This document shows, one piece after another, positions 1-7,648 of a DNA stretch of 64,000 nucleotides. The stretch spans positions 24,276-88,275 of the forward strand of contig NZ_JAMBNQ010000019.1 of assembly GCF_023715155.1 (NCBI RefSeq). Reading direction: 5' to 3'. This DNA comes from Neobacillus mesonae (GTDB taxonomy: Bacteria; Bacillota; Bacilli; Bacillales; Cytobacillaceae). Numbering within the stretch: position 1 is the first letter of the stretch; every line of letters starts with the position of its first letter. The notes under the pieces were generated by a model, which did no database searches, was not told where the DNA came from, and was given only the letters and a program-made list of their open reading frames with translations. A program made the position numbers and the translations under genes.

Positions 1-195
1 GATGATTCTTCCCTGCAAAGGTTAAAAATCATCGAATTATACAGGGGGCTGAACCAGTTTTGTCCAAATGATGAACTTGTTGATGAAACGATTGAGTCAT
101 TGTTAAAATTAGAGACCCAAAAAGCAAAGATATTGCAATCAATTACCCTCTTTAAACGGAATAATGACCCGAAGACGGTATGGAAGCCAAATTAA
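1..195 (+). CDS. C-terminal end of an unrecognised protein (partial)
   Basis: The first 195 bases read as one open frame ending in TAA at 193-195, giving 64 residues of a protein whose start lies outside the window. The fragment is helical-looking and charged and ends in KTVWKPN. No motif that I recognise is present. A rho-independent terminator follows within 15 bases, which supports a real gene end. The function is unknown. Confidence 0.6.
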   Translation, partial: DDSSLQRLKIIELYRGLNQFCPNDELVDETIESLLKLETQKAKILQSITLFKRNNDPKTVWKPN

Positions 196-208
196 AAGTC
201 CAAATCTT

Positions 209-229
209 AGCGCATTTTGCGCTTTTTTC
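209..229 (+). terminator. Rho-independent terminator
   Basis: The hairpin AGCGCA-TTT-TGCGCT is followed directly by a T-run. It lies 14 bases after the stop codon of the partial first gene. Confidence 0.75.
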
Positions 230-311
230 ATTTGAAGACCTTTCTTTTTTAATGCCTTTTTTAACGTGCTAAAATGAAGAAAAAAGATTTAATATCAGAA
301 GGGTTTAACAA

Positions 312-1397
312 ATGAATATAAATTTAATCGGATGGATTGCTGCACTTATTTATGCATTAATTGGTGGGTTTGTGTTCCAAGCCCTGCATACCCCTATCCC
401 TTGGCTTCTTGGGCCGATGACAGCGGTTTTTATCGGGGCTAGATTCGGAAAGATTCGGTATAACTGGCCAAGCAGGATGCGAAATGCAGGTTTAATTATT
501 GTGGGATATTCCATAGGATTGTCTTTTACCAAGGATGCACTCACTATTGTTATAGGAGAACTGCCGTCCATGCTGCTAATGACCGTTTTGCTGGTTTGTT
601 TTTGTGCTGCAATTGCTTTTTTTGTGTCCAAACTGACCGGAGTCGATTATCCGACCGTCCTCACAGGCAGTATTCCTGGGGGGCTTTCGCAAATGATTAT
701 TTTTGCGGAGGAAATGAAAGGGATTGATTTGACCACTGTAACATTTCTGCAAGTGGCAAGATTGATGATGATCATCTTTTTTGTGCCCTTTCTTGTTTTT
801 GGGCCATTTTTCCAACATACATCCCACTCGTCTTCAGCAAATACACTTATGAATAACGGGATGATCACCCTGCAGGAGCATGCCGGAATTTTTATTCTCT
901 TACTAGTTATTTGTATTGTTTCTGCGTTCCTTGCTAAAAAGCTGAAATTGCCTACACCATTTTTATTAGGGCCTATTTTAGGATCAGCCATCGCCAATAT
1001 CTCAGGCCTGCACGGTCCTGCATTGCCTGTTTCGCTGATGGATCTTTCACAATTTTTAATTGGCGGCTACATAGGGCTGCTGATGCATCCAGAGAAACTG
1101 GAGCATAAAGCACGGGTTATTTCCCTTGCTTTGATCAGCGGAATTGTCATGATTATAGGTTCCTTGGGGCTAAGCCTGCTTCTCGTCTACTTTAGCGATA
1201 TTACCCCTTCCACAAGTTTTCTGGGTGTGGCACCGGGCGGGATGGACCAAATGGCCATCCTTGCACACGAAGTGGGAGCAGATTTATCTGTTGTAACTGG
1301 ATATCAATTGTTTCGCTTATTTTTCATCTATTTTGCCGTCCCGCCGTTTTTAAGGTTTATTTTCTTGAAGCGGAAAACACAGGTTGAACAAAATTAA
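312..1397 (+). CDS. AbrB-family (DUF/COG3180) integral membrane protein
   Basis: This 361-residue, very hydrophobic protein belongs to the family often labelled 'AbrB family transcriptional regulator' or 'putative ammonia monooxygenase' (Pfam AmoA/AbrB); it is a membrane protein, not the DNA-binding AbrB. The sequence shows the internal duplication typical of the family. PxPWLLGP near residues 28-35 recurs as PTPFLLGP near 215, and the PGGLSQM loop near 122 recurs as PGGMDQM near 308. The start is ATG with a GAAGGG ribosome site upstream. The gene stands alone between terminators. Its substrate is not established; transport is only an inference. Confidence 0.8.
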   Translation: MNINLIGWIAALIYALIGGFVFQALHTPIPWLLGPMTAVFIGARFGKIRYNWPSRMRNAGLIIVGYSIGLSFTKDALTIVIGELPSMLLMTVLLVCFCAAIAFFVSKLTGVDYPTVLTGSIPGGLSQMIIFAEEMKGIDLTTVTFLQVARLMMIIFFVPFLVFGPFFQHTSHSSSANTLMNNGMITLQEHAGIFILLLVICIVSAFLAKKLKLPTPFLLGPILGSAIANISGLHGPALPVSLMDLSQFLIGGYIGLLMHPEKLEHKARVISLALISGIVMIIGSLGLSLLLVYFSDITPSTSFLGVAPGGMDQMAILAHEVGADLSVVTGYQLFRLFFIYFAVPPFLRFIFLKRKTQVEQN

Positions 1398-1438
1398 ATT
1401 TATAGCCCGCCAATATTTATTTACTTAACAGGTTCACT

Positions 1439-1497
1439 TGTGATGTGCGAAAAGGGAAAAACAAGTTAAATCCCTTATTGTACATCACATGTTTTTT
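1439..1497 (+). terminator. Long stem-loop terminator after the AbrB-like gene
   Basis: TGTGATGT at 1439-1446 pairs with ACATCACA at 1482-1489. A nested pairing of AAGGGA with TCCCTT lies inside, and a T6 run follows at 1492. It sits about 40 bases past the stop codon. Confidence 0.6.
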
Positions 1498-1574
1498 AAT
1501 ACTTCATTTAGCAGACAATTCACATATGTTTCCTTAAGTTAAAATTAAGGAATGGATCTAACTATCTTGGATAA

Positions 1575-2690
1575 ATTTGTCCTTGATCAGCTTTATGAAG
1601 GACTTTTGCTTTGGCTTTCTTCACCGATAAGTCCTTCATCGGCTTTATGAAGGACTTTTGCTTTGGGTTTCTTCATCGATTTGTCCTTCATCGGCCTTAT
1701 GAAAGACTTTTGCTTTGGGTTTCTCCATCGATTTGTCCTTCATCGGCTTTATGAAAGACTTTTGCTTTGGGTTTCTTCACCGATTTGTCCTTCATCACCT
1801 TTATGAAGGACTTTTTCTTTGATTTCTTCATCGATTTGTCCTTCATCACCTTTATGAAGGACTTTTGCTTTGGCTTTCTATGTCGATTTGTCCTTCATCA
1901 CCTTTATGAAGGACTTTTGCTTTGGCTTTCTATGTCGATTTGTCCTTCATCACCTTTATGAAGGACTTTTTCTTTGATTTCTTCACCGATTTGTCCTTCA
2001 TCACCTTTATGAAGGACTTTTGCTTTGATTTCTTCACCGATTTGTCCTTCATCACCTTTATGAAGGACTTTTTCTTTGGGTTTCTCCATCGATTTGTCCT
2101 TCATCGGCTTTATGAAAGACTTTTGCTTTGGCTTTCTCCATCGATTTGTCCTTCATCCGCTTTATGAAGGACTAACTCTTTGGCTTTCTTCACCGATTTG
2201 TCCTTCATCACCTTTATGAAGGACTTTTGCTTTGATTTCTTCACCGATTTGTCCTTCATCACCTTTATGAAGGACTTTTTCTTTGGCTTTCTCCATCGAT
2301 TTGTCCTTCATCGGCTTTATGAAAGACTTTTGCTTTGGCTTTCTCCATCGATTTGTCCTTCATCCGCTTTATGAAGGACTAACTCTTTGGCTTTCTTCAC
2401 CGATTTGTCCTTCATCGGCTTTATGAAAGACTTTTGCTTTGGCTTTCTTCACCGATTTGTCCTTCATCGGCTTTATGAAAGACTTTTTCTTTGGCTTTCT
2501 CCATCGATTTGTCCTTCATCGGCTTTATGAAGGACTTTTTCTTTGATTTCTTCATCGATTTGTCCTTCATCGGCTTTATGAAAGACTTTTGCTTTGGCTT
2601 TCTTCACCGATTTGTCCTTCATCGGCTTTATGAAAGACTTTTTCTTTGGGTTCTTCACCGATTTGTCCTTCATCGACTTTATAAATCAGG
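1575..2690. repeat. Tandem array of 22 units of 51-52 nt, each with a hairpin
   Basis: The motif GTCCTTCAT-N7-ATGAARGAC recurs 22 times, starting at 1579, 1631, 1683, 1735, 1787, 1838, 1890, 1942, 1993, 2044, 2096, 2148, 2200, 2251, 2303, 2355, 2407, 2459, 2511, 2562, 2614 and 2665. The steps are all 51 or 52 nt. Each unit can fold into a 9-bp stem; variants with AAGAC carry one mismatch. The first unit (CCTTGAT) and the last, truncated unit are the most diverged. Short open frames inside the array break because 52 is not a multiple of 3, so it is not a coding repeat. No spacers exist, so it is not CRISPR. No function can be assigned. Confidence 0.95.
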
Positions 2691-3053
2691 GACATTTCCA
2701 AATTTTATATATCCATCAGGTGTTTTTGATCCCAAATCTACTTTTCACCACCTGATCTCAACGAATTTAAAACCCTTCAATAATTTTTTCTCTGAAAAAC
2801 ACAATATGTAAAATTTGGTAAAAATACAAGAAATCAATTTTTCAATCAACAAGAATTTATGTCCATTTACCATCGATTGTTAATTTGTTGCACTTAATAA
2901 AGTAACAATCCAATTTTTGCTTGGCGGGCTATTCTTTATTCCAAAATTTAGAATCTCCATTCCACCATAAAAACCCTTTCATCCCCACTGTAAAAGCAAC
3001 CGGCATTTCTATAATTTAGGTTTAAATGCAGGAGTTAAAAATTTTGTCTAATT
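2691..3053. other. AT-rich intergenic stretch without a recognisable gene
   Basis: The 360 bases after the repeat array contain no convincing open frame on either strand. One 8-bp inverted repeat, ATCAGGTG at 2715-2722 and CACCTGAT at 2749-2756, is visible. Nothing else was recognised. Confidence 0.6.
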
Positions 3054-3137
3054 TTGATAAAAAATTACGATGGACTATTTTTAAATCCCTGTTATAATGC
3101 AATATATAAATATATTACACTTACAAAGGTGGGCACT

Positions 3138-3335
3138 ATGGGGAACACATGTAGATATGTTGTCAATGCTCTTGGTAAGGGTGGGGAAACATATTATACA
3201 CAATGTCGTGACAAACACGAATTAAAAAAATGGATTACTGATAATCAAGAAAGACTTGTCATGAATGAGCTGAATATTACTGACAAGAATCAAAATCCCT
3301 TATTAAAGCTTTTTAAGTCTAAAAAACTATTTTAA
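3138..3335 (+). CDS. Small unrecognised protein (65 aa)
   Basis: The frame is open from a TTG at 3054, but the ATG at 3138 is preceded by AAAGGTGG at the right distance and is the likely start. The product begins MGNTCRYVVNALGKGGE and contains two cysteines (CRY and TQC) in its first 25 residues. The C-terminus is lysine-rich. A strong terminator follows 9 bases after the stop codon, which supports a real gene. I do not recognise the family. The sequence shows no membrane segment or signal peptide. Confidence 0.65.
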   Translation: MGNTCRYVVNALGKGGETYYTQCRDKHELKKWITDNQERLVMNELNITDKNQNPLLKLFKSKKLF

Positions 3336-3343
3336 AAAATTAA

Positions 3344-3369
3344 GACGCAGGGGTGCTTAAACCTGCGTC
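3344..3369. terminator. Bidirectional terminator
   Basis: GACGCAGG at 3344-3351 pairs with CCTGCGTC at 3362-3369. The stem lies between the convergent small gene and the MATE gene and overlaps the MATE stop codon. Confidence 0.7.
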
Positions 3370-4730
3370 TATTTCATCTGCTCTGAAACAAATTTCCGCT
3401 TTTGGATATAAAGGAGCCTAATGGATAATGCGATACCTGCCGCAAGCAGTCCTGTCGTTAACCCAATCCAATATCCTCTGACCCCAAGCTGGGTATAATG
3501 GGCGAGGATAAAGCCAACAGGAAGACAAATTGCCCAATAAGCGAATAATGTCATGATAAAGGCAATGTTGACATCCTTATATCCTCTTAATGCCGCTTGA
3601 GCCGTTACTTGGATTGCGTCGGAAATCTGAAAGAACAGTGCAAAAATCAGAAAATAGGCGGTTAAATGAATCACTGCTGTTTCATTAGAATAAAAACCGG
3701 CAACCTGATAACGGAACCCAACTACAAACAATCCGCTTACCAAGGCCGTCAATACAGCAAGTACAATTCCGAGCCAGCTGTAATCCCGCGCATCTTTATA
3801 ACGCTTTGCTCCAACTTCATACCCTACCAGAACAGTCAGCGCCATGGAAATGCTCATTGGAATCATATAAAGGAATGTAACAATGTTTAACGCTGATTGA
3901 TAAGCCGCTACCGTTGTTACGCTAAATTTACTAATTAATATGGTGACAACAGCAAACATGCTCGTTTCAAAGAAAGTAGAGAGCCCCATCGGCACTCCGA
4001 TTTTCAAAATTTCCTTACATCTCATCCACGTAAATTGCTTGAAATTAGTAAAAATGCGAAAAGTTCGAAATGGTTCTTCTGCTTTTACAATATAAATGGT
4101 AAAAGCTAAAATCACCCAGTAGGTAATCGAGGTTGCATACCCTGCACCAGAGCCTCCAAGCTCTGGAAATCCCCATTTTCCAAAAATTAATACATAATTC
4201 AAAATCAAATTAAAAGGCAGCGAAGAAATCATGATAATCATAACTACTCGTGTTCTGCCTAATGCATAAATAAATGATCGTAAGACATTAAATAAAAATA
4301 ACGGCAAAATCCCTAAACTAAGTCCTATTAAATAACCGCGGGCGGTCTCATGCACTCTGGAAGGGAGATCCATCTGAGTTAATAGCGGCTCTAATAAAAG
4401 GAACCCGCTGATTAGAATAATCACGGTTATAAATAGGGACAGATACATCCCATGTCTGACAACGGCTGCCACTTCACCGCTTCTTTTCTCACCAAAGTAC
4501 TGTGCTGCAATTGGCGAGACTGCCAGCAGGATACTGCTTAATCCAGTAAAAATCGGGCTCCAAATCGATGAGCCGATTGCTACGCCGGCAAGTTCGGAGG
4601 AATTATATTTACCGGACATGATCGTGTTAAAAAACACCATCGAAAACATACCAAGCTGTGTAATTAAAATCGGAATTAACAAAATGAAAATTTGCTTTGT
4701 TTTATCTTTTAACGAAAAAGTTTGATTCAT
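3369..4730 (-). CDS. MATE-family multidrug/Na+ antiporter
   Basis: The 453-residue product is a polytopic membrane protein of the MATE (NorM-type) efflux family. It shows two homologous halves with the usual loops, such as ...GVAIGSSIWSP... in the first half and ...YQSALNIVTFLYMIP... in the second. The frame is open further upstream to 4844, but the ATG at 4730 has AAGGAGT seven bases before it and starts the family-typical segment MNQTFSLKDKTKQIF. Such proteins export cationic compounds in exchange for Na+ or H+; the substrate here is unknown. It is a single-gene unit. Confidence 0.88.
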   Translation of the reverse strand: MNQTFSLKDKTKQIFILLIPILITQLGMFSMVFFNTIMSGKYNSSELAGVAIGSSIWSPIFTGLSSILLAVSPIAAQYFGEKRSGEVAAVVRHGMYLSLFITVIILISGFLLLEPLLTQMDLPSRVHETARGYLIGLSLGILPLFLFNVLRSFIYALGRTRVVMIIMISSLPFNLILNYVLIFGKWGFPELGGSGAGYATSITYWVILAFTIYIVKAEEPFRTFRIFTNFKQFTWMRCKEILKIGVPMGLSTFFETSMFAVVTILISKFSVTTVAAYQSALNIVTFLYMIPMSISMALTVLVGYEVGAKRYKDARDYSWLGIVLAVLTALVSGLFVVGFRYQVAGFYSNETAVIHLTAYFLIFALFFQISDAIQVTAQAALRGYKDVNIAFIMTLFAYWAICLPVGFILAHYTQLGVRGYWIGLTTGLLAAGIALSIRLLYIQKRKFVSEQMK

Positions 4731-4806
4731 GCTGCATACTCCTTGAACATTATGTACCAAAATACCATTATAAGCTAAATTCATGGATTTTTCCCATAAG
4801 AAATAC

Positions 4807-4835
4807 AAAAAGACAGGAATAATCCTGCCTTTTTC
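4807..4835 (-). terminator. Rho-independent terminator of the coat-like gene
   Basis: AAAAAGACAGG and CCTGCCTTTTT form a stem with one mismatch and an A/T tract on both flanks. It lies about 70 bases downstream of the Gly/His/Tyr-rich gene on the minus strand. Confidence 0.55.
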
Positions 4836-4903
4836 GTAATACAAATCTTTTCAGCTTTGCTTTATCCCGCATTACCGGGCAGTAAAACCCTGCTAATTGA
4901 ATT

Positions 4904-5251
4904 TTATTGTCCCTGGCCGAAAGTGCTTTGGCCATGATGATAGCCGTATCCCGGATAATAACCTCCATGGCCGTGGTGATAGCCGTGGCCTGGATAATAA
5001 CCTCCGTGGCCGTGGTGGTAGCCGTGGCCTGGATAATAACCTCCGTGGCCGTGGTGATAGCCGTGGCCAGGATAGTAACCTCCATGACCGTGGTGATAGC
5101 CTTGACCTGGATAATAGCCTCCATGGCCTTGATAGTAGTCCATACCTGGAGTACCAGCTCCTACATTCGCACCCATTCCGGGCATGCCTGCTCCAACATT
5201 CATACCCATTCCTGGAAACCCTCCAGGCATCCCCATAAATTGTCTATCCAT
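4904..5251 (-). CDS. Gly/His/Tyr-rich spore-coat-like protein (YeeK-type)
   Basis: The 115-residue product is almost entirely low complexity. An N-terminal Met/Gly/Pro part (GMNVGAGMPGMGANVGAGTPG) leads into a tandem block of 13-residue repeats of the type GGYYPGHGYHHGH, three near-identical copies plus degenerate ends, mirrored as a 39-bp DNA repeat. This composition resembles B. subtilis YeeK, a Gly/His/Tyr-rich spore integument protein. The ATG at 5251 follows AGGAGGAG at good spacing; an upstream in-frame ATG lacks a site. A sequence matching a mother-cell sigma -10 lies upstream. The coat role is inference from composition and that match. Confidence 0.65.
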   Translation of the reverse strand: MDRQFMGMPGGFPGMGMNVGAGMPGMGANVGAGTPGMDYYQGHGGYYPGQGYHHGHGGYYPGHGYHHGHGGYYPGHGYHHGHGGYYPGHGYHHGHGGYYPGYGYHHGQSTFGQGQ

Positions 5252-5281
5252 TCTGCATCTCCTCCTCATATGGTTGCACAA

Positions 5282-5290
5282 TAGTGTATG
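5282..5290 (-). promoter_or_regulatory. Possible sigma-E/sigma-K -10 element
   Basis: On the minus strand the sequence CATACACTA lies about 30 bases before the start of the coat-like gene. It matches the sigma-K -10 consensus CATAnnnTA and the first eight bases of the sigma-E consensus CATACAnT. No clear -35 at the expected distance was found, so this is tentative. Confidence 0.35.
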
Positions 5291-5444
5291 TGTCTACCTA
5301 AAAAAAGGAATAGGTATCTGCCCAAACTAGAGGAAAATGCTAATGAAACCAATTTTTTAAAAATGAATGGAAACATGTGATTCTGGTCACCTCCTCCATT
5401 GCCCAAGTATTTTACAATATAATCAAAGGAGTAAGGTGACGAAT

Positions 5445-5726
5445 ATGGAAAAACCATTAGAAAATGTAACGATATTTGAAGACTATCACCATCGCCAGGT
5501 TGTATTAAATTACTATCAGGATGAAGACTTTTTATGGAAGCGGGATGGGTTTCATTTTGCAGCCATTCAGGTAAAAGACCGTACATTAGTTTTCATTAAA
5601 GAAAACGGTCCAGCCGTCCAAATCATGCTCAATGATTATCAAACTTCTTCAATTAGTACCGATTTTCAAGATTATTTTATTTTTAGAAATGGAAAAGACA
5701 GACTAGAAATTTATTTTCCGCATTGA
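5445..5726 (+). CDS. Unrecognised 93-aa protein
   Basis: The open frame extends upstream to 5367, but the ATG at 5445 is preceded by AAAGGAGTAAGGTG and starts MEKPLENVTIFEDYHHRQVV. The product is soluble-looking, rich in aromatic and acidic residues, with alternating hydrophobic segments (TLVFIKENGPAVQIML) that suggest beta structure. There is no signal peptide or membrane segment. I do not recognise the family. It is transcribed divergently from the coat-like gene. Confidence 0.65.
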   Translation: MEKPLENVTIFEDYHHRQVVLNYYQDEDFLWKRDGFHFAAIQVKDRTLVFIKENGPAVQIMLNDYQTSSISTDFQDYFIFRNGKDRLEIYFPH

Positions 5727-5778
5727 AAAACTAGGACTCTTCTTTTTATTAACGCGGCGGCCCGTATAAAATAAAAGA

Positions 5779-5953
5779 CTATCGAAAGTTTTTCGACAGC
5801 CTGACTCGGTCTTGATATTAATTTTAGTGAAATAAGCTGTTCAGTTGGTAGTTAGCAGGGACAATCTTTAAATCTATTCAGATAAAGTGAAAAATTGCCG
5901 AGAAAAATACACTTTCTCGACAATCTGACTGGGACTCTTTCTTAAGCCCCAGT
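5779..5953. repeat. Pair of related intergenic hairpin repeats
   Basis: Two copies of a short element with the core TCGACARYCTGACTSGG occur at about 5794-5814 and 5917-5937. Each is linked to a stem: CTATCGAAA/TTTCGACAG, and TTGCCGAGAAA (5895-5905) with TTTCTCGACAA (5913-5923). The second stem is followed on the minus strand by a T-run and can terminate the gene ending at 5953. A further stem ACTGGG/CCCAGT spans 5928-5953. The elements look like interspersed Bacillaceae intergenic repeats. Confidence 0.5.
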
Positions 5954-6753
5954 TATTTTTTCGCAATTTTAGATGGATTGTTGATTTTATACAATACAGG
6001 ATCTGCAACTAAAAATTCTTCCTCCACATCTTTTCCTTTCGCCAGCTTCTTCGCCACAACCTTCCCATCAAATTCAAGATCCATTCCGGTTTCAAGCTCA
6101 AGTTTTTTCAATGTTTTGCTATGGCTGCACCAGGCAAGCCCAAGTTCAAGCGGCGGCTCTTGAATGATGTGCACATTTTCCAGCACAACTACCTCATCAT
6201 TTTCCTCATTAAACGGATTATAGGTGAGGGCAAATTGTTTTACTTTAGCAGTAAAGTGGACCTTATCTGCTGGCAGCTCCACCTTTTCCTTCTTCGGCTT
6301 TTGCGGTTTCGATTTAGAGGCCTTTGCAGACTTGGAATCACTTTTTTGGCTCTCCGGTTTTTCTTTCGGTTCCGAATCAACCGTTTTCGTTTCGGCCTTA
6401 CCTGAAGCTGCTCCCTTGCTTTCTTTATCAGCTGCAGCAGAAATCAGGCTTTCTTTTCCGAAACTTGACTGCTGCATCTCTTTTAAAAAGGCTGGGTGAA
6501 TGCTGCTGAGCTTCCCATCCGAAAATTCAATGATGACCGTATTGAAGTCTCCAGTATTCCCATAAATTTCGTATCCTTTAATGGAAACAAGCTGCTGAAC
6601 ATTTCGATCCTTATACCAAAATTCCTTTTTCGCAGCAGAAAGACCCCACTCCTTCAGCTTTTCTTTCAAGTGATCCTCATCCCGAAATGTTTCATAATCG
6701 CCCTTTGGCGGCAGATACTGAATTTGTTCCGTTTGAGGTGCTTCGGTTGTCAT
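5953..6753 (-). CDS. Unrecognised two-domain protein with a charged linker
   Basis: The 266-residue product has three parts. An N-terminal region of about 110 residues (LPPKGDYETF...IHPAFLKEM) looks globular. A disordered Lys/Ser/Glu/Pro-rich linker spans about residues 115-165. A C-terminal region of about 100 residues (KVHFTAKVKQFALTYNP...DPVLYKINNP) contains GLAWCSHSKTLKKLE. The frame is open to 6807; I chose the ATG at 6753 because a purine-rich AAGGGAAGGGTG precedes it. No catalytic motif is evident and I do not recognise the family. Confidence 0.6.
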   Translation of the reverse strand: MTTEAPQTEQIQYLPPKGDYETFRDEDHLKEKLKEWGLSAAKKEFWYKDRNVQQLVSIKGYEIYGNTGDFNTVIIEFSDGKLSSIHPAFLKEMQQSSFGKESLISAAADKESKGAASGKAETKTVDSEPKEKPESQKSDSKSAKASKSKPQKPKKEKVELPADKVHFTAKVKQFALTYNPFNEENDEVVVLENVHIIQEPPLELGLAWCSHSKTLKKLELETGMDLEFDGKVVAKKLAKGKDVEEEFLVADPVLYKINNPSKIAKK

Positions 6754-6919
6754 AAATCGTACACCCTTCCCTTTGAATGATGAACCTATTATAGCATGTT
6801 CCTTCATGGATGATAAAATGACCCTCCTAATGAGTCTTAAGATTTCGCATTAGATAATAAAACCTTCAGTAAAAACATATTCTGTATCGAGGAATTATTT
6901 TCCATGTGGAGGTTAAATC

Positions 6920-7648
6920 ATGATAAGAATAAACTATCTGATTATCAAACCGGAAGACCTTTTTGATCAAATTACCGAATCTCAGCATCAAACCATTATC
7001 AAACAAATGGCCGCCTACCAGCAGGTCTATCAATACCCCTCTATCCAGCATTTAAAATTTGAACTTGCCTTCCGCTCCCATATCATGAAAGCGGCCCGGG
7101 AATTAAATAGCAGCGGAGTGAAATTTACAACCTTCACCTATTCCTTCCCAAATAAAAAGTACTGGGACCGGCTGAGTAATGGCGGATTTCTTCTCAAACA
7201 AAATGCCAGCCCATCCACTGCTATTCTTGACATTATCAATAACGGAAAACTTTATGCCTTCGAATGTTCAACCGCCATCGCCATTATTTTCTATATTGCC
7301 ACCCTCTACTCAATTGGCAGCAAGCGGTTTGATTACCTTTTCACCAGACTGTACCTGATGGACTGGCAATTCGACGATGATCTCCCGATTCATCAAAAAT
7401 ATGGTGACGATTATTTGCCAGGTGACGTCCTTCACTTTAATAATCCTGATTTTGACCCAAAACAACCCCATTGGCGTGCTGAAAACGTGGTTTATTTTGG
7501 TGACGACAAATACTATGGCCACGGGGTCGGCATCCGCAATTCAAGTGCCATCATTAATTTTTTGAATAAAAAAAGAAAGCCGAATCCGAAAATTTCAGCT
7601 TATCTGATGAACATGATTACCCGTCCTGATTATTTGTCGTTTTTATAA
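6920..7648 (+). CDS. tgl: Protein-glutamine gamma-glutamyltransferase (spore-coat transglutaminase)
   Basis: The 242-residue product matches Bacillus Tgl in length and motifs. Tgl cross-links spore-coat proteins by forming epsilon-(gamma-glutamyl)lysine bonds late in sporulation. The catalytic cysteine is Cys116 in FECSTAIAI, the same position as in B. subtilis Tgl. The candidate partners Glu188 (HWRAENVVYF) and His201 (YYGHGVG) are present, one residue off the B. subtilis numbering. A GGAGG ribosome site precedes the ATG. The 3' end overlaps the convergent dctS gene by 19 bases. Confidence 0.95.
   Translation: MIRINYLIIKPEDLFDQITESQHQTIIKQMAAYQQVYQYPSIQHLKFELAFRSHIMKAARELNSSGVKFTTFTYSFPNKKYWDRLSNGGFLLKQNASPSTAILDIINNGKLYAFECSTAIAIIFYIATLYSIGSKRFDYLFTRLYLMDWQFDDDLPIHQKYGDDYLPGDVLHFNNPDFDPKQPHWRAENVVYFGDDKYYGHGVGIRNSSAIINFLNKKRKPNPKISAYLMNMITRPDYLSFL

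Noticed and set aside
312..1397. AbrB transition-state DNA-binding regulator.
   Set aside because: The family name is misleading; the sequence is a polytopic membrane protein with an internal duplication.
1575..2690. CRISPR array.
   Set aside because: The units follow each other without spacers, and no cas gene is in the window.
1767..2811. Several open frames of 60-106 codons on both strands inside the first repeat array.
   Set aside because: They arise because the repeat lacks stops in some phases; the 52-nt step shifts the frame at each unit, no ribosome site fits, and the peptides are only the translated repeat.
3054..3137. TTG-initiated N-terminal extension of the 65-aa protein.
   Set aside because: No ribosome site precedes the TTG, and AAAGGTGG sits at the right distance before the internal ATG.
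4897..5284. Plus-strand frames opposite the Gly/His/Tyr-rich gene.
   Set aside because: They are antisense shadows of the 39-bp repeat and have no ribosome site.
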